A stretch of DNA of 64,000 nt from JAWKTM01 sp041399085 (GTDB lineage: Bacteria; Planctomycetota; Planctomycetia; Pirellulales; Pirellulaceae): assembly GCA_041399085.1 (NCBI GenBank), contig JAWKTM010000031.1, positions 1 to 64,000 of the forward strand. The letters are read 5' to 3'. A program made the translations under genes and the position numbers. This document shows positions 1 to 9,543 of the stretch, piece by piece. The notes below the pieces were generated by a model. That model ran no database searches, was not told the DNA's origin, and was given only the letters and a program-made list of their open reading frames with translations. Every line of letters begins with the position of its first letter. The first letter of the stretch is position 1.

Positions 1-709
1 GAATGGGGTCGGGGGCGGTGGGTTGTCGCCGGTGGCCTCGTTCGATGATGTTGCGGGCGTTGCGGTAGGCGGTGGCCATGGCGGCGCCGGCGGGGGTGGT
101 GGTGAAGTGGTTGATCAGACGGTCCAGCACGTCGAAGTTGTCTGTTACCGCTCGAAATTCGGCGCGGAGGCTGCTAGTGAGCGCTTTGCGTTTGGCGATC
201 AGCGATTGGGGGTCGGCCGCGATGGCGGCGAAATCGTCGCTTTCTTTTTGCACGCTGCTGACCGTATCGGGCGTGATGCCCCATTCGGCGGCTGATTCCG
301 GCGACACCTCGGCCAGGATCGAATTCATCAGGTCGATCAACACCCGCGACGTGGCGATCAACTCCTGTTCCGGCATCCGCCGCCAGACGCTTTCGGCGAA
401 ATCGACTTTGGCCGCGTCGGCTTCGTTGCCGGCGGCTTGGAAGTAGAGTCCGACGGTCGTGCCGTACAGGATGCAGACATCTTCCAGCTCCCGTTCCTCG
501 CGCGCCTTGTCGGCCACCGTGCCCGTGATCTTGGTCGATTGGGCTTGGCAAATCGCTTCGAGATTCTCGACGGCCGCGCTGGCTTCCGCGACCAGCCGCG
601 TAAATACCTTCGGATTTTTGTCGAACCACAGCGGTTTGTGCTCTGGTGCGTTCAAGACGGTCAGCGAAGCGTTGAATGCGGCCAGCCGGCTGCGATCGCG
701 ATTGGTCAT
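1..709 (-). CDS. Hypothetical helical protein, C-terminus cut by window edge
   Basis: An open frame of 236 codons starts at ATG 709 (MTNRDRSRLAAFNASL) and runs off the left edge without a stop, so the protein is partial. AAGGATC, a few bases upstream of the ATG, is a plausible ribosome binding site. The sequence is rich in Ala, Glu, Leu and Arg, has no signal peptide or membrane segment, and reads as a bundle of long helices. A motif near residue 25 (KPLWFDKNPKVFTRLVAEAS) resembles unnamed soluble helical proteins that I recall from planctomycetes and Bacteroidetes, but I cannot attach a function. The next gene on this strand is more than 900 bases upstream, beyond a repeat array, so it appears to be transcribed alone. 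Confidence 0.7.
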   Translation of the reverse strand, partial: MTNRDRSRLAAFNASLTVLNAPEHKPLWFDKNPKVFTRLVAEASAAVENLEAICQAQSTKITGTVADKAREERELEDVCILYGTTVGLYFQAAGNEADAAKVDFAESVWRRMPEQELIATSRVLIDLMNSILAEVSPESAAEWGITPDTVSSVQKESDDFAAIAADPQSLIAKRKALTSSLRAEFRAVTDNFDVLDRLINHFTTTPAGAAMATAYRNARNIIERGHRRQPTAPDPI

Positions 710-990
710 GACTGAGATCCTTGTGTTGGGGAGGGGTGGACTGAACTTCCTGAAGCGACCGTGAATTTACCGATTTCATGCCGGTTGTCAATCATTTTGA
801 CGCGATAGTCCCCCGGCACGTTGCGGCAAGAGGCGGTTCGGCCGAGCGGGACGAGCCAAGACCCTTTGCCAGTGGGCGTGGCGGTCGAATAGGAGGCGTT
901 CCGGCACACCGCACGGGCTGGCGGACCATCGCACGACGTAAATGCTTTGCTGTTATGGCCTTCCGACACGCGGAAAGCTGCGTTTGCGCC

Positions 991-1330
991 GCCGCGAGAC
1001 GCGATTACGGTTGCGCGAGATGCGGTTACGGTTGCGCGAGATGCGATTACGGCAGCGCGAGATGCGATTACGGCGGCGGATGCGTTACGGCGGCGCGAGA
1101 TGCGGTTACGGCGCGCGAGATGCGGTTACGGTTGCGCGAGATGCGGTTACGGCGGCGAGATGCGGTTACGGCGGCGGGCTGCGGTTACGGCAGGCGCGAG
1201 CGGTTACGGTGGCGCGAGATGGTTGCGTTCGTGCGAGATGCGGTTGGTGGCAGCGCGGACGGTTGCGGCGCGCGAGATGCATTCTGGCGCGAGTTATGCG
1301 ACTGCGGTGGCGCGAGATGCAGTTCGTGCT
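991..1330. repeat. Degenerate tandem array, 21-bp unit
   Basis: About ten or more head-to-tail copies of a unit containing GAGATGCGGTTACGG recur every 21 bases. Copies are nearly identical at about 1010-1180, with a few copies shortened to 18-20 bases. They drift toward the right end, where GAGATGC remains but the rest has diverged. There are no unique spacers, so this is not a CRISPR array. A second array of a different sequence but the same period lies at 36.8-37.2 kb. Confidence 0.85.
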
Positions 1331-1367
1331 AGATCCGGTTGCGCTAGTGCTAGACGCGTCTTCGGTC

Positions 1368-1526
1368 GCGCGAGATGCATTCGCGCAGACGCTTTATTCG
1401 GCAGGAGCCTCGTTCTCCCGGGGTGCGCCAGCGCTAGACGCGTTTGCGGCGGCGCAAGAGCCGTTGGTTCCCGCGCGAGATGCATTTGCACAGGCGTTTG
1501 TCTCGGCAGGAGCCTCGTTCTCCCGG
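1368..1526. repeat. Imperfect ~54-bp duplication, about 105 bp apart
   Basis: Two copies of a segment, 1368-1421 and about 1472-1526, begin with CGCGCGAGATGCATT and both end with a 24-bp stretch containing GGCAGGAGCCTCGTTCTC. The 24-bp ends are identical (1398-1421 and 1503-1526). The start of each copy resembles the unit of the adjacent 21-bp array, so the duplication may have arisen from it. The GGCAGGAGCCTCG motif resembles short dispersed intergenic repeats that I recall from planctomycete genomes; that part is memory, not evidence from this sequence. Confidence 0.7.
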
Positions 1527-1638
1527 AATGCCGAATCCTACTCGTACTCAGCGCCAGCGGTACTCGTACACGTACTCGTAATCCGGCGTGAGTGTCAGGA
1601 TATCCGCGTTCGGCGGGAGGTGCGGCGGCTGTTGGCGT

Positions 1639-2961
1639 TTATGGTTGGCGTTCTGATTCGGGGATGTGGACGACGGTCAGGGCGCATGTGTCCCACTTCA
1701 CGCGTTTGGCCAAGTCCGCCTTGGTCGCTCCGCGCGCTCCGTTCCAGGTGATATATACCTTGTCGCCGGCGGGCGAGACGGCCACGCCGTAGGAGCCGCA
1801 GGCCACATAGCCATACTTGTCGAAATAGAAAGGATGGAGGAAGGCAATCACCTTGCGAGTGCGAGTCTTGACGTCATATTGCACCAGCGGCGCGCCGTCT
1901 AATTCGGCCCCGCCGTGCGCGCCGGGAACATAGTAGAGATAACGCCAAGTGTGTGGGTCGATATCCAACGACGCCGTATAGTCTTTGCTGGCGACGGCGG
2001 CCGAGCCTAATGATTCGGCACGCTCCGTCTTGGTGTTGAAGGCCCACAATCCATCGCCGTCGATCGTATAGACAATGCCGTCCGGCGTCTCTTGGGATGC
2101 CGCACGCATTCCCACGGCGGCTTCGATCGGTTGCGGCTCGCCGGGTTTGGCTGGATCGAAGCGAACCAGCGTCTCGGCCGCTCCTTCGCCTGTCGGTTTG
2201 CTTTGTCGTCCGTGAAAGTAAACTCGTCCGGTCGAATTGGCCACGATCATCGCTCGGGCCGGACCGTGATCGTCGCTGTACAGCACTTTGCGATTCACTA
2301 AATCGTAGGCCAGAAACTGAACTCGTTTGTTCTTATAGTCGCCGTCGGCCGTGCCGTTGTAGAAGATCATCCGTTCGCCGTCCATTTGCCCGCACGGCAG
2401 GCATTGCATGGGCAGCGGGGCATGCGCGACGATCTCCGTGTCGCCACGCTGGGGATGATGCCGCAAAATCCAGTCGCCGGAAAAGTGGTTGGCCGCCGTC
2501 GTGATGCGTGTGGATCCACGATGCGTGGAAAAGTAGAGCCAGCCGTCCTTGCCGAGTCCGATATGGCTGTGAATCTTGCCCGGCGAATAATGTTCGGCGG
2601 GCAAGTCGAGGAACTTCTTGACATCCACTAACAATCGCATTGTCTTTGTGGATGAATCGTACTCGTATAATTGGGCGTTGCCCGCCGGCGCGTCGTGATC
2701 GCCGATGGCCGAGTAGCACTTGTCGCCGACAACGAGATTGTCGCCCCAGGCCGACCAAAGTTTCGTCGCATAGGTTTGGCCTGGGTAATAGACGAAATCC
2801 ACGGTCGGCGGCGTCTTCGCAATCTGGACGCCATCGCGGAGCGTCTCGCTCGGCTTCAAAAAGGCGGGCGACGTGTCGGTGGCAACTTGTTGTTCGCCCG
2901 GCAATGTGGGCGGCCAATTCAGATCGGCCGCTGGCACTCGGCCAATCATTGCGGCGAGCAC
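1639..2961 (-). CDS. Secreted beta-propeller-like protein of unknown function
   Basis: This is a protein of about 440 residues with the blade-like alternation of a beta-propeller: repeated short strands, DGDGLWAFNTKT, LVRFDPAKPG, VYFHGRQ and YNGTADGDY. It has no catalytic motif that I recognise. The N-terminus is probably an export signal (LITITVLAAMIGRVPAAD). The frame given begins at GTG 2961. A much better start is ATG 3007, preceded by AGGAGG at good spacing and directly abutting the stop of the upstream FG-GAP gene, but it lies in another frame. One base change near 2985 would join the two into an ideal signal peptide. It is likely translated together with the upstream UnbV gene. Function unknown. 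Confidence 0.75.
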   Translation of the reverse strand: MLAAMIGRVPAADLNWPPTLPGEQQVATDTSPAFLKPSETLRDGVQIAKTPPTVDFVYYPGQTYATKLWSAWGDNLVVGDKCYSAIGDHDAPAGNAQLYEYDSSTKTMRLLVDVKKFLDLPAEHYSPGKIHSHIGLGKDGWLYFSTHRGSTRITTAANHFSGDWILRHHPQRGDTEIVAHAPLPMQCLPCGQMDGERMIFYNGTADGDYKNKRVQFLAYDLVNRKVLYSDDHGPARAMIVANSTGRVYFHGRQSKPTGEGAAETLVRFDPAKPGEPQPIEAAVGMRAASQETPDGIVYTIDGDGLWAFNTKTERAESLGSAAVASKDYTASLDIDPHTWRYLYYVPGAHGGAELDGAPLVQYDVKTRTRKVIAFLHPFYFDKYGYVACGSYGVAVSPAGDKVYITWNGARGATKADLAKRVKWDTCALTVVHIPESERQP

Positions 2962-3007
2962 CGTGATTGTGATGAGTTGGATCCTGCGGGATTCGTTGGA
3001 TGTTCAT

Positions 3008-4659
3008 TTACTTTTCCTCCTCGATCACAAGTCGTTGGTTGGCCGCTACGTTGTGGCGTTCGATGGTGGTTCCGTTCGGCAGTCGCACACTTAGGTCCAC
3101 GGTGTTATGGTCACCCAATCCAAAATGGGCAATCGCCTCTTGGCCGCTGGCATAACCATAGCCGATGTTGATCTCTGTGAATCCTAACAACGCGTCGGGC
3201 GAATCGCTCGCGCCGGAACGGGTCACTCGATCTTGGGACCCGATCCCCATGCGATTGAATGTCTGGCCGACGATTTGAACGTCCAGCCAGTTTCGTTCGG
3301 GCGATTCATTTCGCATCAGTCGGCAATGATTTCCGGCAAACCAATTGATTAGAAACAGATCCAATCGTCCATCGCGGTCGTAGTCGGCCGACGGACCGGC
3401 CGGATAGTAGACCATCGAATCGCCGATTTCTCGGGGTGGTTGAAAGCGGGGCAACCCGTCTTTGCCAAGACCCGTACAGGAAACACGAGCGGCGTGACTT
3501 GTCCATCGTCGCCGAGCCAAGCCGTGATAGGTAGAGGTCCAGCCAGCCGTCGTTGTCGAAATCTTGCAGTTCGACATGCGGCGATTTGTTAGGCACCGAT
3601 TCGGGCAGCCCGACGGACGAGGTCACGTCTTCGAACTTGGGTACACCGTCCACTAATCCACGATTCAGATAGACGCGATTACGAGCCCGTTCGTGGTGGA
3701 TTGATAACACCATGTCCAGCAGGCCGTCGCGGTTAATATCGCCGAAGTGAGCTCCGCAGGGCCAGTCCTCCTTGTTCAAAGGTTTCCAGGAGAACAGTTC
3801 GGCCAATGATGCGGGTTCGTAATAGGTTGCGTCGCCGCGGCTGAGGAAGAATCGGTTGCTATGGCCCACAAAGAAGTCAGCGCGTCGATCGCCGTTCAGG
3901 ATCGGCGACGGCCAAACGGAGTCCATACATATCGGTGGGCAATCCCGCGGCCTTGGTCACATCCTCAAAACGCAGGCCACCCGTGTTTCTTAGCAGTCGA
4001 CAGCCGGGCTCTTTGATAAACAGATCCTCGACGACCAACAAATCGAGCAGCCCGTCTTGGTCGTAGTCGAAGACGCCGATGTTACGTGCCGTGAGCAGAT
4101 CATCGGGAACGGCTGTTGACTGGCTCACGTCGATCAACCGTCCGTGGTCATTGCGAAATAGATTCGAGAGTCGCACGGTGCGGACCGCCGGTTCGATCGT
4201 GTGGCGGCTGCGACCTTTGGAATTGTTGGCCGAATAGAGCTCGGGCCAGCCATCGTTGTTCAGATCGGCGAACACCGCGCCGCTGACTCGACCGAAGAAC
4301 TCCACGCCCGGCTGATCGACTCGCGTGAACGTGCCGTCCGCTTGATTGCGGAACAGCCGAGTCGGCACGGGGCCTTTCGCGGGCAGGTATTCTTCGTTGG
4401 GGCGATCGCAGAATCCGCCGACAAACAAATCCAGTCGGCCGTCGCGATCGAAGTCGCCCCACGCGCCGCCATGCCCCATGATCCCGGCCAGCGGTTCGAC
4501 CAACCCGGCTTGTTCGGTCACGTCGCGGAACACGATCGACGGCTCGGCGGCCCAAGCGGACAGTACATAACGGGCAAGGCTATATGGGAGACTCAGCGCG
4601 AGCTCGAACACGTTCATCGATCGGGGGCGGAACCGGGGCGCAAGACGTGGCTGCTGCAT
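3008..4659 (-). pseudogene. FG-GAP/VCBS repeat protein with ASPIC/UnbV domain, frame-disrupted
   Basis: Together the three reading frames encode a secreted protein with FG-GAP calcium-binding loops (DFDRDGRLDLFVGG, DYDQDGLLDLLVVE, DINRDGLLDMVLS, DFDNDGWLDLYLS, DYDRDGRLDLFLIN), followed by a C-terminal ASPIC/UnbV-like domain (GIGSQDRVTRSG through VRLPNGTTIERH). The frame changes near 3905 (an extra C beside GATC) and at least once, probably twice, between 3440 and 3560. Family members form extracellular seven-bladed propellers, often called CRTAC1-like. The start is uncertain: ATG 4659 or ATG 4617, both ahead of a hydrophobic stretch. The sequence stays family-like on both sides of each break, so assembly error is as likely as true decay. 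It lies downstream of lptB. Confidence 0.7.
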
Positions 4660-4744
4660 GGCTGGTGTGATCCGAAGCGAAGGTGGGAAGAACGCCGCGT
4701 CGAGTAGGAACTCGCGACGTCGTGAGGCTGTCGGCTCAGTCAGC

Positions 4745-5614
4745 TTAGTCCAAGAGAAATCGCGTTGCCATGAATCGACGAATTGTCGATCCGCTCGCTG
4801 GGAACGATGCCACTTCGAGTGGCGATCGAACGGGAGTTGCCGCGTCGATATCATTTCGCCGGCGATAACGAGGCCGGTCGCCCGAACCTTCGGCCGCATC
4901 CAAGTCGCCGAGATACTTCTTTTTGACCTCGGGATGCTTCTTGATTTCGGCGGGCGGGCCGTCGATCAGCACGCGACCTTCGCTGATCACATAGCAGCGA
5001 TCCACCGTTTGCAGAATCTCGCGGGCGGCGTGGTCGGTAATCAGAATCGCGATGCCTTGCTCGCGCAGCTCGCGAATCACTTGTTGAATGCCTTGCACCG
5101 TCACCGGATCGATTCCCGCGAACGGCTCGTCCAGCATGATGATTTCGGGATCGGAAACCAGACAGCGAGCGATCTCCAACCGCCGTCGCTCGCCGCCCGA
5201 CAGCTTCGCCGCCCCGGACTTGCGAATGTGAGTGATCTTGAACTGCTCCAACAGCGCGTCGCAGCGTTGTCGGCGAGCTTTTCCGCGGACGCCCAACAGC
5301 TCGAGCATCGCCAGAATGTTCTGCTCGACCGTCAGCTTGCGAAACACGCTGGATTCCTGCGCCAGGTAACCCATGCCGCCATCGCGAGCTCGCAGAAACA
5401 TCGGCCAGCGCGTGACGTCCAAGTCGTTCAGCCGCACCTTGCCTTGATCGGGATCGACCAACCCGCAGATCATGCGAAAGCTGGTCGTCTTGCCGGCGCC
5501 GTTTGGACCGAGCAAACCGACGATCTCGCCGTGATCCACTTGCAAGCTAACGCCGTCCACGACGCGGCGACGGCCATACGTCTTCACCAAACCCTGAGCA
5601 TCCAAGATCGGCAT
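4745..5614 (-). CDS. lptB: LPS export ABC transporter ATP-binding protein LptB
   Basis: This is a cytoplasmic ATPase of the LptBFG complex, which extracts lipopolysaccharide from the inner membrane for transport to the outer membrane. Walker A is GPNGAGKTT (about residue 38), the Q-loop is LAQESSVF, the signature is LSGGERRRLEIAR, Walker B is IIMLDEPFAGIDP, and the switch histidine is in LITDHAARE. The start ATG 5614 (MPILDAQGLVKTYG) follows AAGGGAG; a longer in-frame extension upstream has no family similarity. At 289 residues it is about 48 longer than E. coli LptB (241), owing to a basic, Arg/Ser-rich tail after YLGDLDAAEG. It lies just downstream of lepB, in the same direction. The assignment to LptB rather than a branched-chain amino-acid ABC subunit rests on the KKYLG ending and the Q-loop region. 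Confidence 0.9.
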   Translation of the reverse strand: MPILDAQGLVKTYGRRRVVDGVSLQVDHGEIVGLLGPNGAGKTTSFRMICGLVDPDQGKVRLNDLDVTRWPMFLRARDGGMGYLAQESSVFRKLTVEQNILAMLELLGVRGKARRQRCDALLEQFKITHIRKSGAAKLSGGERRRLEIARCLVSDPEIIMLDEPFAGIDPVTVQGIQQVIRELREQGIAILITDHAAREILQTVDRCYVISEGRVLIDGPPAEIKKHPEVKKKYLGDLDAAEGSGDRPRYRRRNDIDAATPVRSPLEVASFPASGSTIRRFMATRFLLD

Positions 5615-5699
5615 TTGTGACTCCCTTCGCGTCGTGAACCAACAGCGGACTTCCGTTCGATCGATGCCCAACGCGCCGACCGCCACTGTCTTATGATTG

Positions 5700-7491
5700 T
5701 TACCTTATCACACCCATGCGCCGCACGTTGGGTGTGAACGGCACGGGGCGATTCCAGCCATGGGGCCAATATATCATGACGGCTTTGCCCAGCAGCATAT
5801 CGCGTTCGACATACGGCGGCGCTCGCCATAACCGGGCATCGGAGCTTTGCGGGCTGTTATCTCCCAGCGGAAAGTACTGTCGGTCCTCCATCACGAACTC
5901 GATCGCCCGCCGCGACTCGAACAGATCGGTCGAAGCCCATTTTTCGGGGCTGGCGAAGATCTCCAGAATCTGTCCGTTCGAGCGGAACAGATCGTAGTCC
6001 GGATCGGCCTGTACGCGTAGCCCGGCTGATCGCTGATCGCCAAGTAATAGAGGTCGCGCCAGATGCGGAGCCGATTTAGTTCGATCGACAAGCCGCTCGC
6101 ACCGACGCCCGCCGGTGCGAGGTCGCCCGGATCCTGCGGCGACCACTTGGGGTTTTGATCTGGCCGGCGACGAACGTGGTCGGGCCATCGAACTCGACCA
6201 ACTTGCCATCGACCCACAACCACAATTGGTCGTCGACGTTGGCAAACGCACGGTGTAGCTGCCGGCTCCCCGGATCGAAGTGCTTCCCGAGCGAACGTTG
6301 GAGCCCGTGCCGGAGTCCGTGGCGGAATCGAATTCGCCCTCGCCGTTGTTTCGGGTCATTTCCACCGTGCCGTCAGCGACGTTGATGCGAACCGTGTGAT
6401 TGACGCCGGCTTCGACCAAGTTCAGCAGTAAGTGGCCTTCGTCCGATTTGATGTCGATTTCGCCTTCCAGCTGCCAAGTCGCCGACCCAGTGCATGCCCC
6501 AAGCTTCGCTGTTCGCCGCGTCGCTCAGCGCGTCGACCCCCAGCTTCACGCGGTTCGAGAACTCTTCGGGCGGAATCGACGGGTCGTACTCATTCGCTTC
6601 GCCGCGAGGAATCGAAATGAAGGCGTTGTACGCATAGAAGTCCGTAATCAATTGTCCGCGGCCTTCGTTCATCGACTGCGGAGTCTGACCGGCTTCGATC
6701 ATCCGCCAGTCATTTAGCGTCGGCGGCACGTGGTGATATCTCAGCCACACGTCCTGCTTGCCGCTGGCGTCGATCGCATAACGTCGGCCGCCGTCCAAAG
6801 CTTCCGTTGCCGAGTCGTCGGCATTGAACGCATCTGGCGACCACGGTTGCCAGCGATTGGGCCAGCCGGCTTCAACCAACTCGTCAGCCACGTTCCGCGA
6901 ATCGTCGACCAATTGCAGCATCGCCAGCAGCTTGTCTTCCGGCTTTCGCGCGATCTGAAACTCACCTTGTCCGCCCGGTTGAACGAAGATGTCGCCATGA
7001 AAAATCCGCACGACTTCGTTAGGCAAGCCGACCAGACGTTTGATGTAGTTCTGCTTTGCGTTGCCCGGAAACTTGAACACAATCACATCCCAACGCTTTG
7101 GGTCGTTCAAGTCATAGGCGAACTTGCTGACCACGATTCGATCGCCGTTGAAGGTCGCTTGATTCGCGTTCTCGCTGGGATTCAACACCATGCGGTAACG
7201 ACAAACGGGACAAACCGTGGCGATTACGGTCCGCAAGTCGCGGGCGTCGTCGTTTTCGGAACTCGCGCCGGTCAGATAGTCGTGACCGCACTTTTCGCAC
7301 GTCACGTCCTTATGCCGTCCCATCAACGTCGGCGCCATCGAGCCGGTCGGAATCACAAACGGCTCAACCAGAAACGACCGCAACAAGAAGGCGAGGATCA
7401 CTGCCACCACGACCGATTCGATCGTCTCGCGGACCGCGTGGTTGGAATGATCGTCGGTGGGCTTGGCAGTATCGGGCTTCGTTTTATTCAT
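5700..7491 (-). pseudogene. lepB: Signal peptidase I, interrupted by several frame changes
   Basis: This is a membrane-bound serine protease that removes signal peptides from exported proteins. The start ATG 7491 gives MNKTKPDTAKP, then one membrane helix (VVVAVILAFLLRSFLVEPF) and the catalytic serine box PTGSMAPTLMG. A planctomycete-type zinc-ribbon insert follows (CEKCGHDY and CPVCRYRM), then the catalytic lysine box NYIKRLVGLPNE. The C-terminal box GDNSPQSSDARLW lies near the end, about 5825-5865. The insert between the Lys box and the C-terminal box is very long. The frame changes at least four times: near 6475 (extra T), 6245 (missing T), 6150 (missing C) and 6013 (one base missing). All conserved boxes survive, and the gene is normally essential, so sequencing indels are the simplest explanation. 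Confidence 0.85.
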
Positions 7492-7670
7492 GAACAATTC
7501 GCCATGCGAAGGAATACGTGGGGGAAACGGGCAACATCGGAAATTCGCGGGACGCGCTGTTCGCTGCGTGGCCGGTGCATCGACCAGGGTTCTTCGGACG
7601 AAGCCAGCGGTATATTTGCCGAAGGCCGCTGAAATATAGCCAAAAACGGGACTCGCGGAAATCGAAGTTG

Positions 7671-8387
7671 TCAACGGACGTTCGACTGGCCGACCGCACG
7701 CTCCACGCCGCTCGCGTCGGGCCTTTTCCAGCCGGCTCGCGCCGCGTCGACGAATCGCTGGACGGCTGCGTGGTCCTTGATCCCAGCCGACAGTTCGACG
7801 CCGCTAGCCGTATCCACGGCGGAAGGCTGAACCGCGCGAATCGCCTCAGCCACGTTTTCCGGCCGTAAACCGCCAGCCAAGATCAGCGGCAAGCCGCGCA
7901 GACGCGGCCGCTCGCGAATCAGCGATTCCCAATCGACGCACTTGCCCGTGCCACCGTATTCACCCGGCGAGTAGGCATCGACCAGCACGGCGTCCGGCAA
8001 TCGGCCGGCCTGTTCGCAAGCCTCCAAGTAGCGGTCGACTTCATCCAGCGAATCGTCGCGGCAACGAAACGCGCGAATGATCGGGCGAGCCAAACGCTGG
8101 CTTAGTTCCGCGATCATCGAAGGCAACTCGTCGCCGTGCAATTGAATCACGTCCAGATTCGCTTGGTCGCAAATGGCGGCAATTTCGTCCAGCGACGAGT
8201 TGACGAACACGCCGACGCGCTGCACGGCTCCGGGCGGCAGGGCGTCGCCAATTGAGCGAGCCTGAACCGCGGAGATGCAACGCGGGCTGCGGTCGTAGAA
8301 ATTCAATCCGATCGCGTCCGCGCCGGCTTGCCAAGCCGCCACGGCGTCGTCCACGCGAGTGATTCCGCAAATCTTGATCTGAAACAT
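7671..8387 (-). CDS. trpF: Phosphoribosylanthranilate isomerase
   Basis: TrpF is a cytoplasmic TIM barrel that converts N-(5-phosphoribosyl)anthranilate to CdRP in tryptophan synthesis. The start MFQIKICGITR carries the catalytic cysteine (KICG). Other family marks are GLNFYDRSPRCI, VGVFVNSS, VIQLHGDE, the general-acid aspartate in VLVDAYSPG, and the phosphate-binding loops PLILAGGLRPENV and AVDTASGVE. The length of 238 residues is slightly above the usual 200-220, with the excess in a charged tail. No other trp gene is in the window. It reads in the same direction as lepB, 180 bases downstream, and diverges from the KaiC-like gene on the other side. Confidence 0.95.
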   Translation of the reverse strand: MFQIKICGITRVDDAVAAWQAGADAIGLNFYDRSPRCISAVQARSIGDALPPGAVQRVGVFVNSSLDEIAAICDQANLDVIQLHGDELPSMIAELSQRLARPIIRAFRCRDDSLDEVDRYLEACEQAGRLPDAVLVDAYSPGEYGGTGKCVDWESLIRERPRLRGLPLILAGGLRPENVAEAIRAVQPSAVDTASGVELSAGIKDHAAVQRFVDAARAGWKRPDASGVERAVGQSNVR

Positions 8388-8559
8388 GGGGCCGAGTCGT
8401 CTGATGCAAACTCCCGTCGCGCGAATCCGATGGACAAGCCAACCGGGCGGCGACGACCTTTCGAGAAGATATTAGAGTACGTCGCTCGACGGTCGTCGTC
8501 CACGCTCGACCGACATTTCCAACCACGAAGTTGGCCCACACGCACGGGAGCATCGCACA

Positions 8560-9453
8560 TTGTCCGAGTCCGCCTGTTCATCGCGTTTGTCCACTGGCAT
8601 TCCGCAACTTGACGACATGCTGGGCGGCGGTCTGCTGCCAGGCACGCTGACGGTTGTCGCCGGCGCCACGGGGATTGGCAAGACGCAGCTTGGGATTCAA
8701 TTCGCTCACGCCGGCGCGGTTCAAGAGGGCCAGCCGGGCGTGGTGTTCGATGTCTGCTCGCGCGGCGATTCACAAAGCCACGCGGACTATGCCCAGCGAA
8801 TGGCTGGTTGGCAGATGACGGCCGGCGATCCGGGCGCGACGCTGGATCTGGAGAACTTCTTCTCGCCCGCGCGCCAGCAAGCCGACTATATGCACGTGTT
8901 CAACTACAGCGGTCGGCGAGTGACGCGGCAGGATCTGGATTGGGATGAATGGCGCACTTGGCAAGCGGAGTTGAACGTGAAGCTGCGCGGCGCGATAGCC
9001 TTTCTCTACGGAGCTTTTCAGAGGGGCCGACGTCGCGTTGTCGTCGACGGCGTCGAACCGGTCGCGCGGGCTTATGAATCGATTCAATTCGCATTGTTCG
9101 AGTACGTCTACCATCAGATCATCCGCAAGGATCCCGAATGGGTGGCGCGGGACCTATTTCGCGAACGCTATCGCGACAACGCCGCCACGATCAGCCAGCA
9201 TGGATACGACAACTCGCGGATCGGCTGTTTGCTGTTGTACACGTCGCATGAAATGATGCTGGACGATTTAATCTCGCGGCCGTTGGACGAAGGCGATGCG
9301 CTGTCGAACGCCAACACATTGATCCACATGGGCAAGATTCGCGAAGGCTCGCGCGTGGGGCGGGCTTTGTACATCGCCAAGCACCGCGGCAGTCCGTGCG
9401 ACGATCGCATTACGCCGTTTACGATCGACGACGGCGGCTTGAAGATCGGCTGA
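8560..9453 (+). CDS. KaiC/RAD55-type RecA-superfamily ATPase
   Basis: This is a single-domain ATPase of 297 residues. STGIPQLDDMLGGGLLPGT followed by Walker A GATGIGKTQ is the classical KaiC/RAD55 opening. A hydrophobic strand ending in VVVDGVEP is the likely Walker B, and LLLYTSHEMMLDD follows. The start is TTG 8560, chosen because GGGAG lies about nine bases upstream and the conserved opening follows within a dozen residues; no ATG fits. KaiC domains act in circadian clocks, gas-vesicle regulation and signalling. Nothing here says which role applies: there is no kaiA/kaiB, and the only neighbour is divergent trpF. The second KaiC domain of true clock KaiC is absent. A long charged insert (DWDEWRTWQAEL) in the middle may be specific to this family. 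Confidence 0.8.
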   Translation: MSESACSSRLSTGIPQLDDMLGGGLLPGTLTVVAGATGIGKTQLGIQFAHAGAVQEGQPGVVFDVCSRGDSQSHADYAQRMAGWQMTAGDPGATLDLENFFSPARQQADYMHVFNYSGRRVTRQDLDWDEWRTWQAELNVKLRGAIAFLYGAFQRGRRRVVVDGVEPVARAYESIQFALFEYVYHQIIRKDPEWVARDLFRERYRDNAATISQHGYDNSRIGCLLLYTSHEMMLDDLISRPLDEGDALSNANTLIHMGKIREGSRVGRALYIAKHRGSPCDDRITPFTIDDGGLKIG

Positions 9454-9481
9454 GTCGGCGATCAATACGGACGCAAAGAAA

Positions 9482-9513
9482 ACAGCCCGCCGAGGGGTCC
9501 CGCGACGGGCTGT
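9482..9513 (-). terminator. Rho-independent terminator
   Basis: Perfect 8-bp arms (ACAGCCCG at 9482-9489, CGGGCTGT at 9506-9513) are followed on the minus strand by TTTTCTTT. It lies just after the stop of the lipoprotein gene at 9544, so it ends the DUF1559-lipoprotein transcript. It also separates this transcript from the convergent KaiC-like gene. Confidence 0.8.
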
Positions 9514-9543
9514 GATTCGGCCGATTAGATGCTGGGCCGACGC

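Larger units (their letters stand above)
710..1638. other. Gene-free interval filled by repeats
   Basis: This is about 930 bases between two minus-strand genes. The first 230 bases hold no recognisable gene. The rest is a degenerate 21-bp array followed by a longer imperfect duplication, both listed separately. Frames that stay open through it do so because 21 is a multiple of three. Their products are seven-residue repeats rich in Arg, Ala, Cys and Gly, which do not look like a protein. Confidence 0.6.

Noticed and set aside
947..1751. Coding regions over the 1-kb repeat array
   Set aside because: The frames are open only because the unit is 21 bases; the products are seven-residue Arg/Cys repeats with no start signal.
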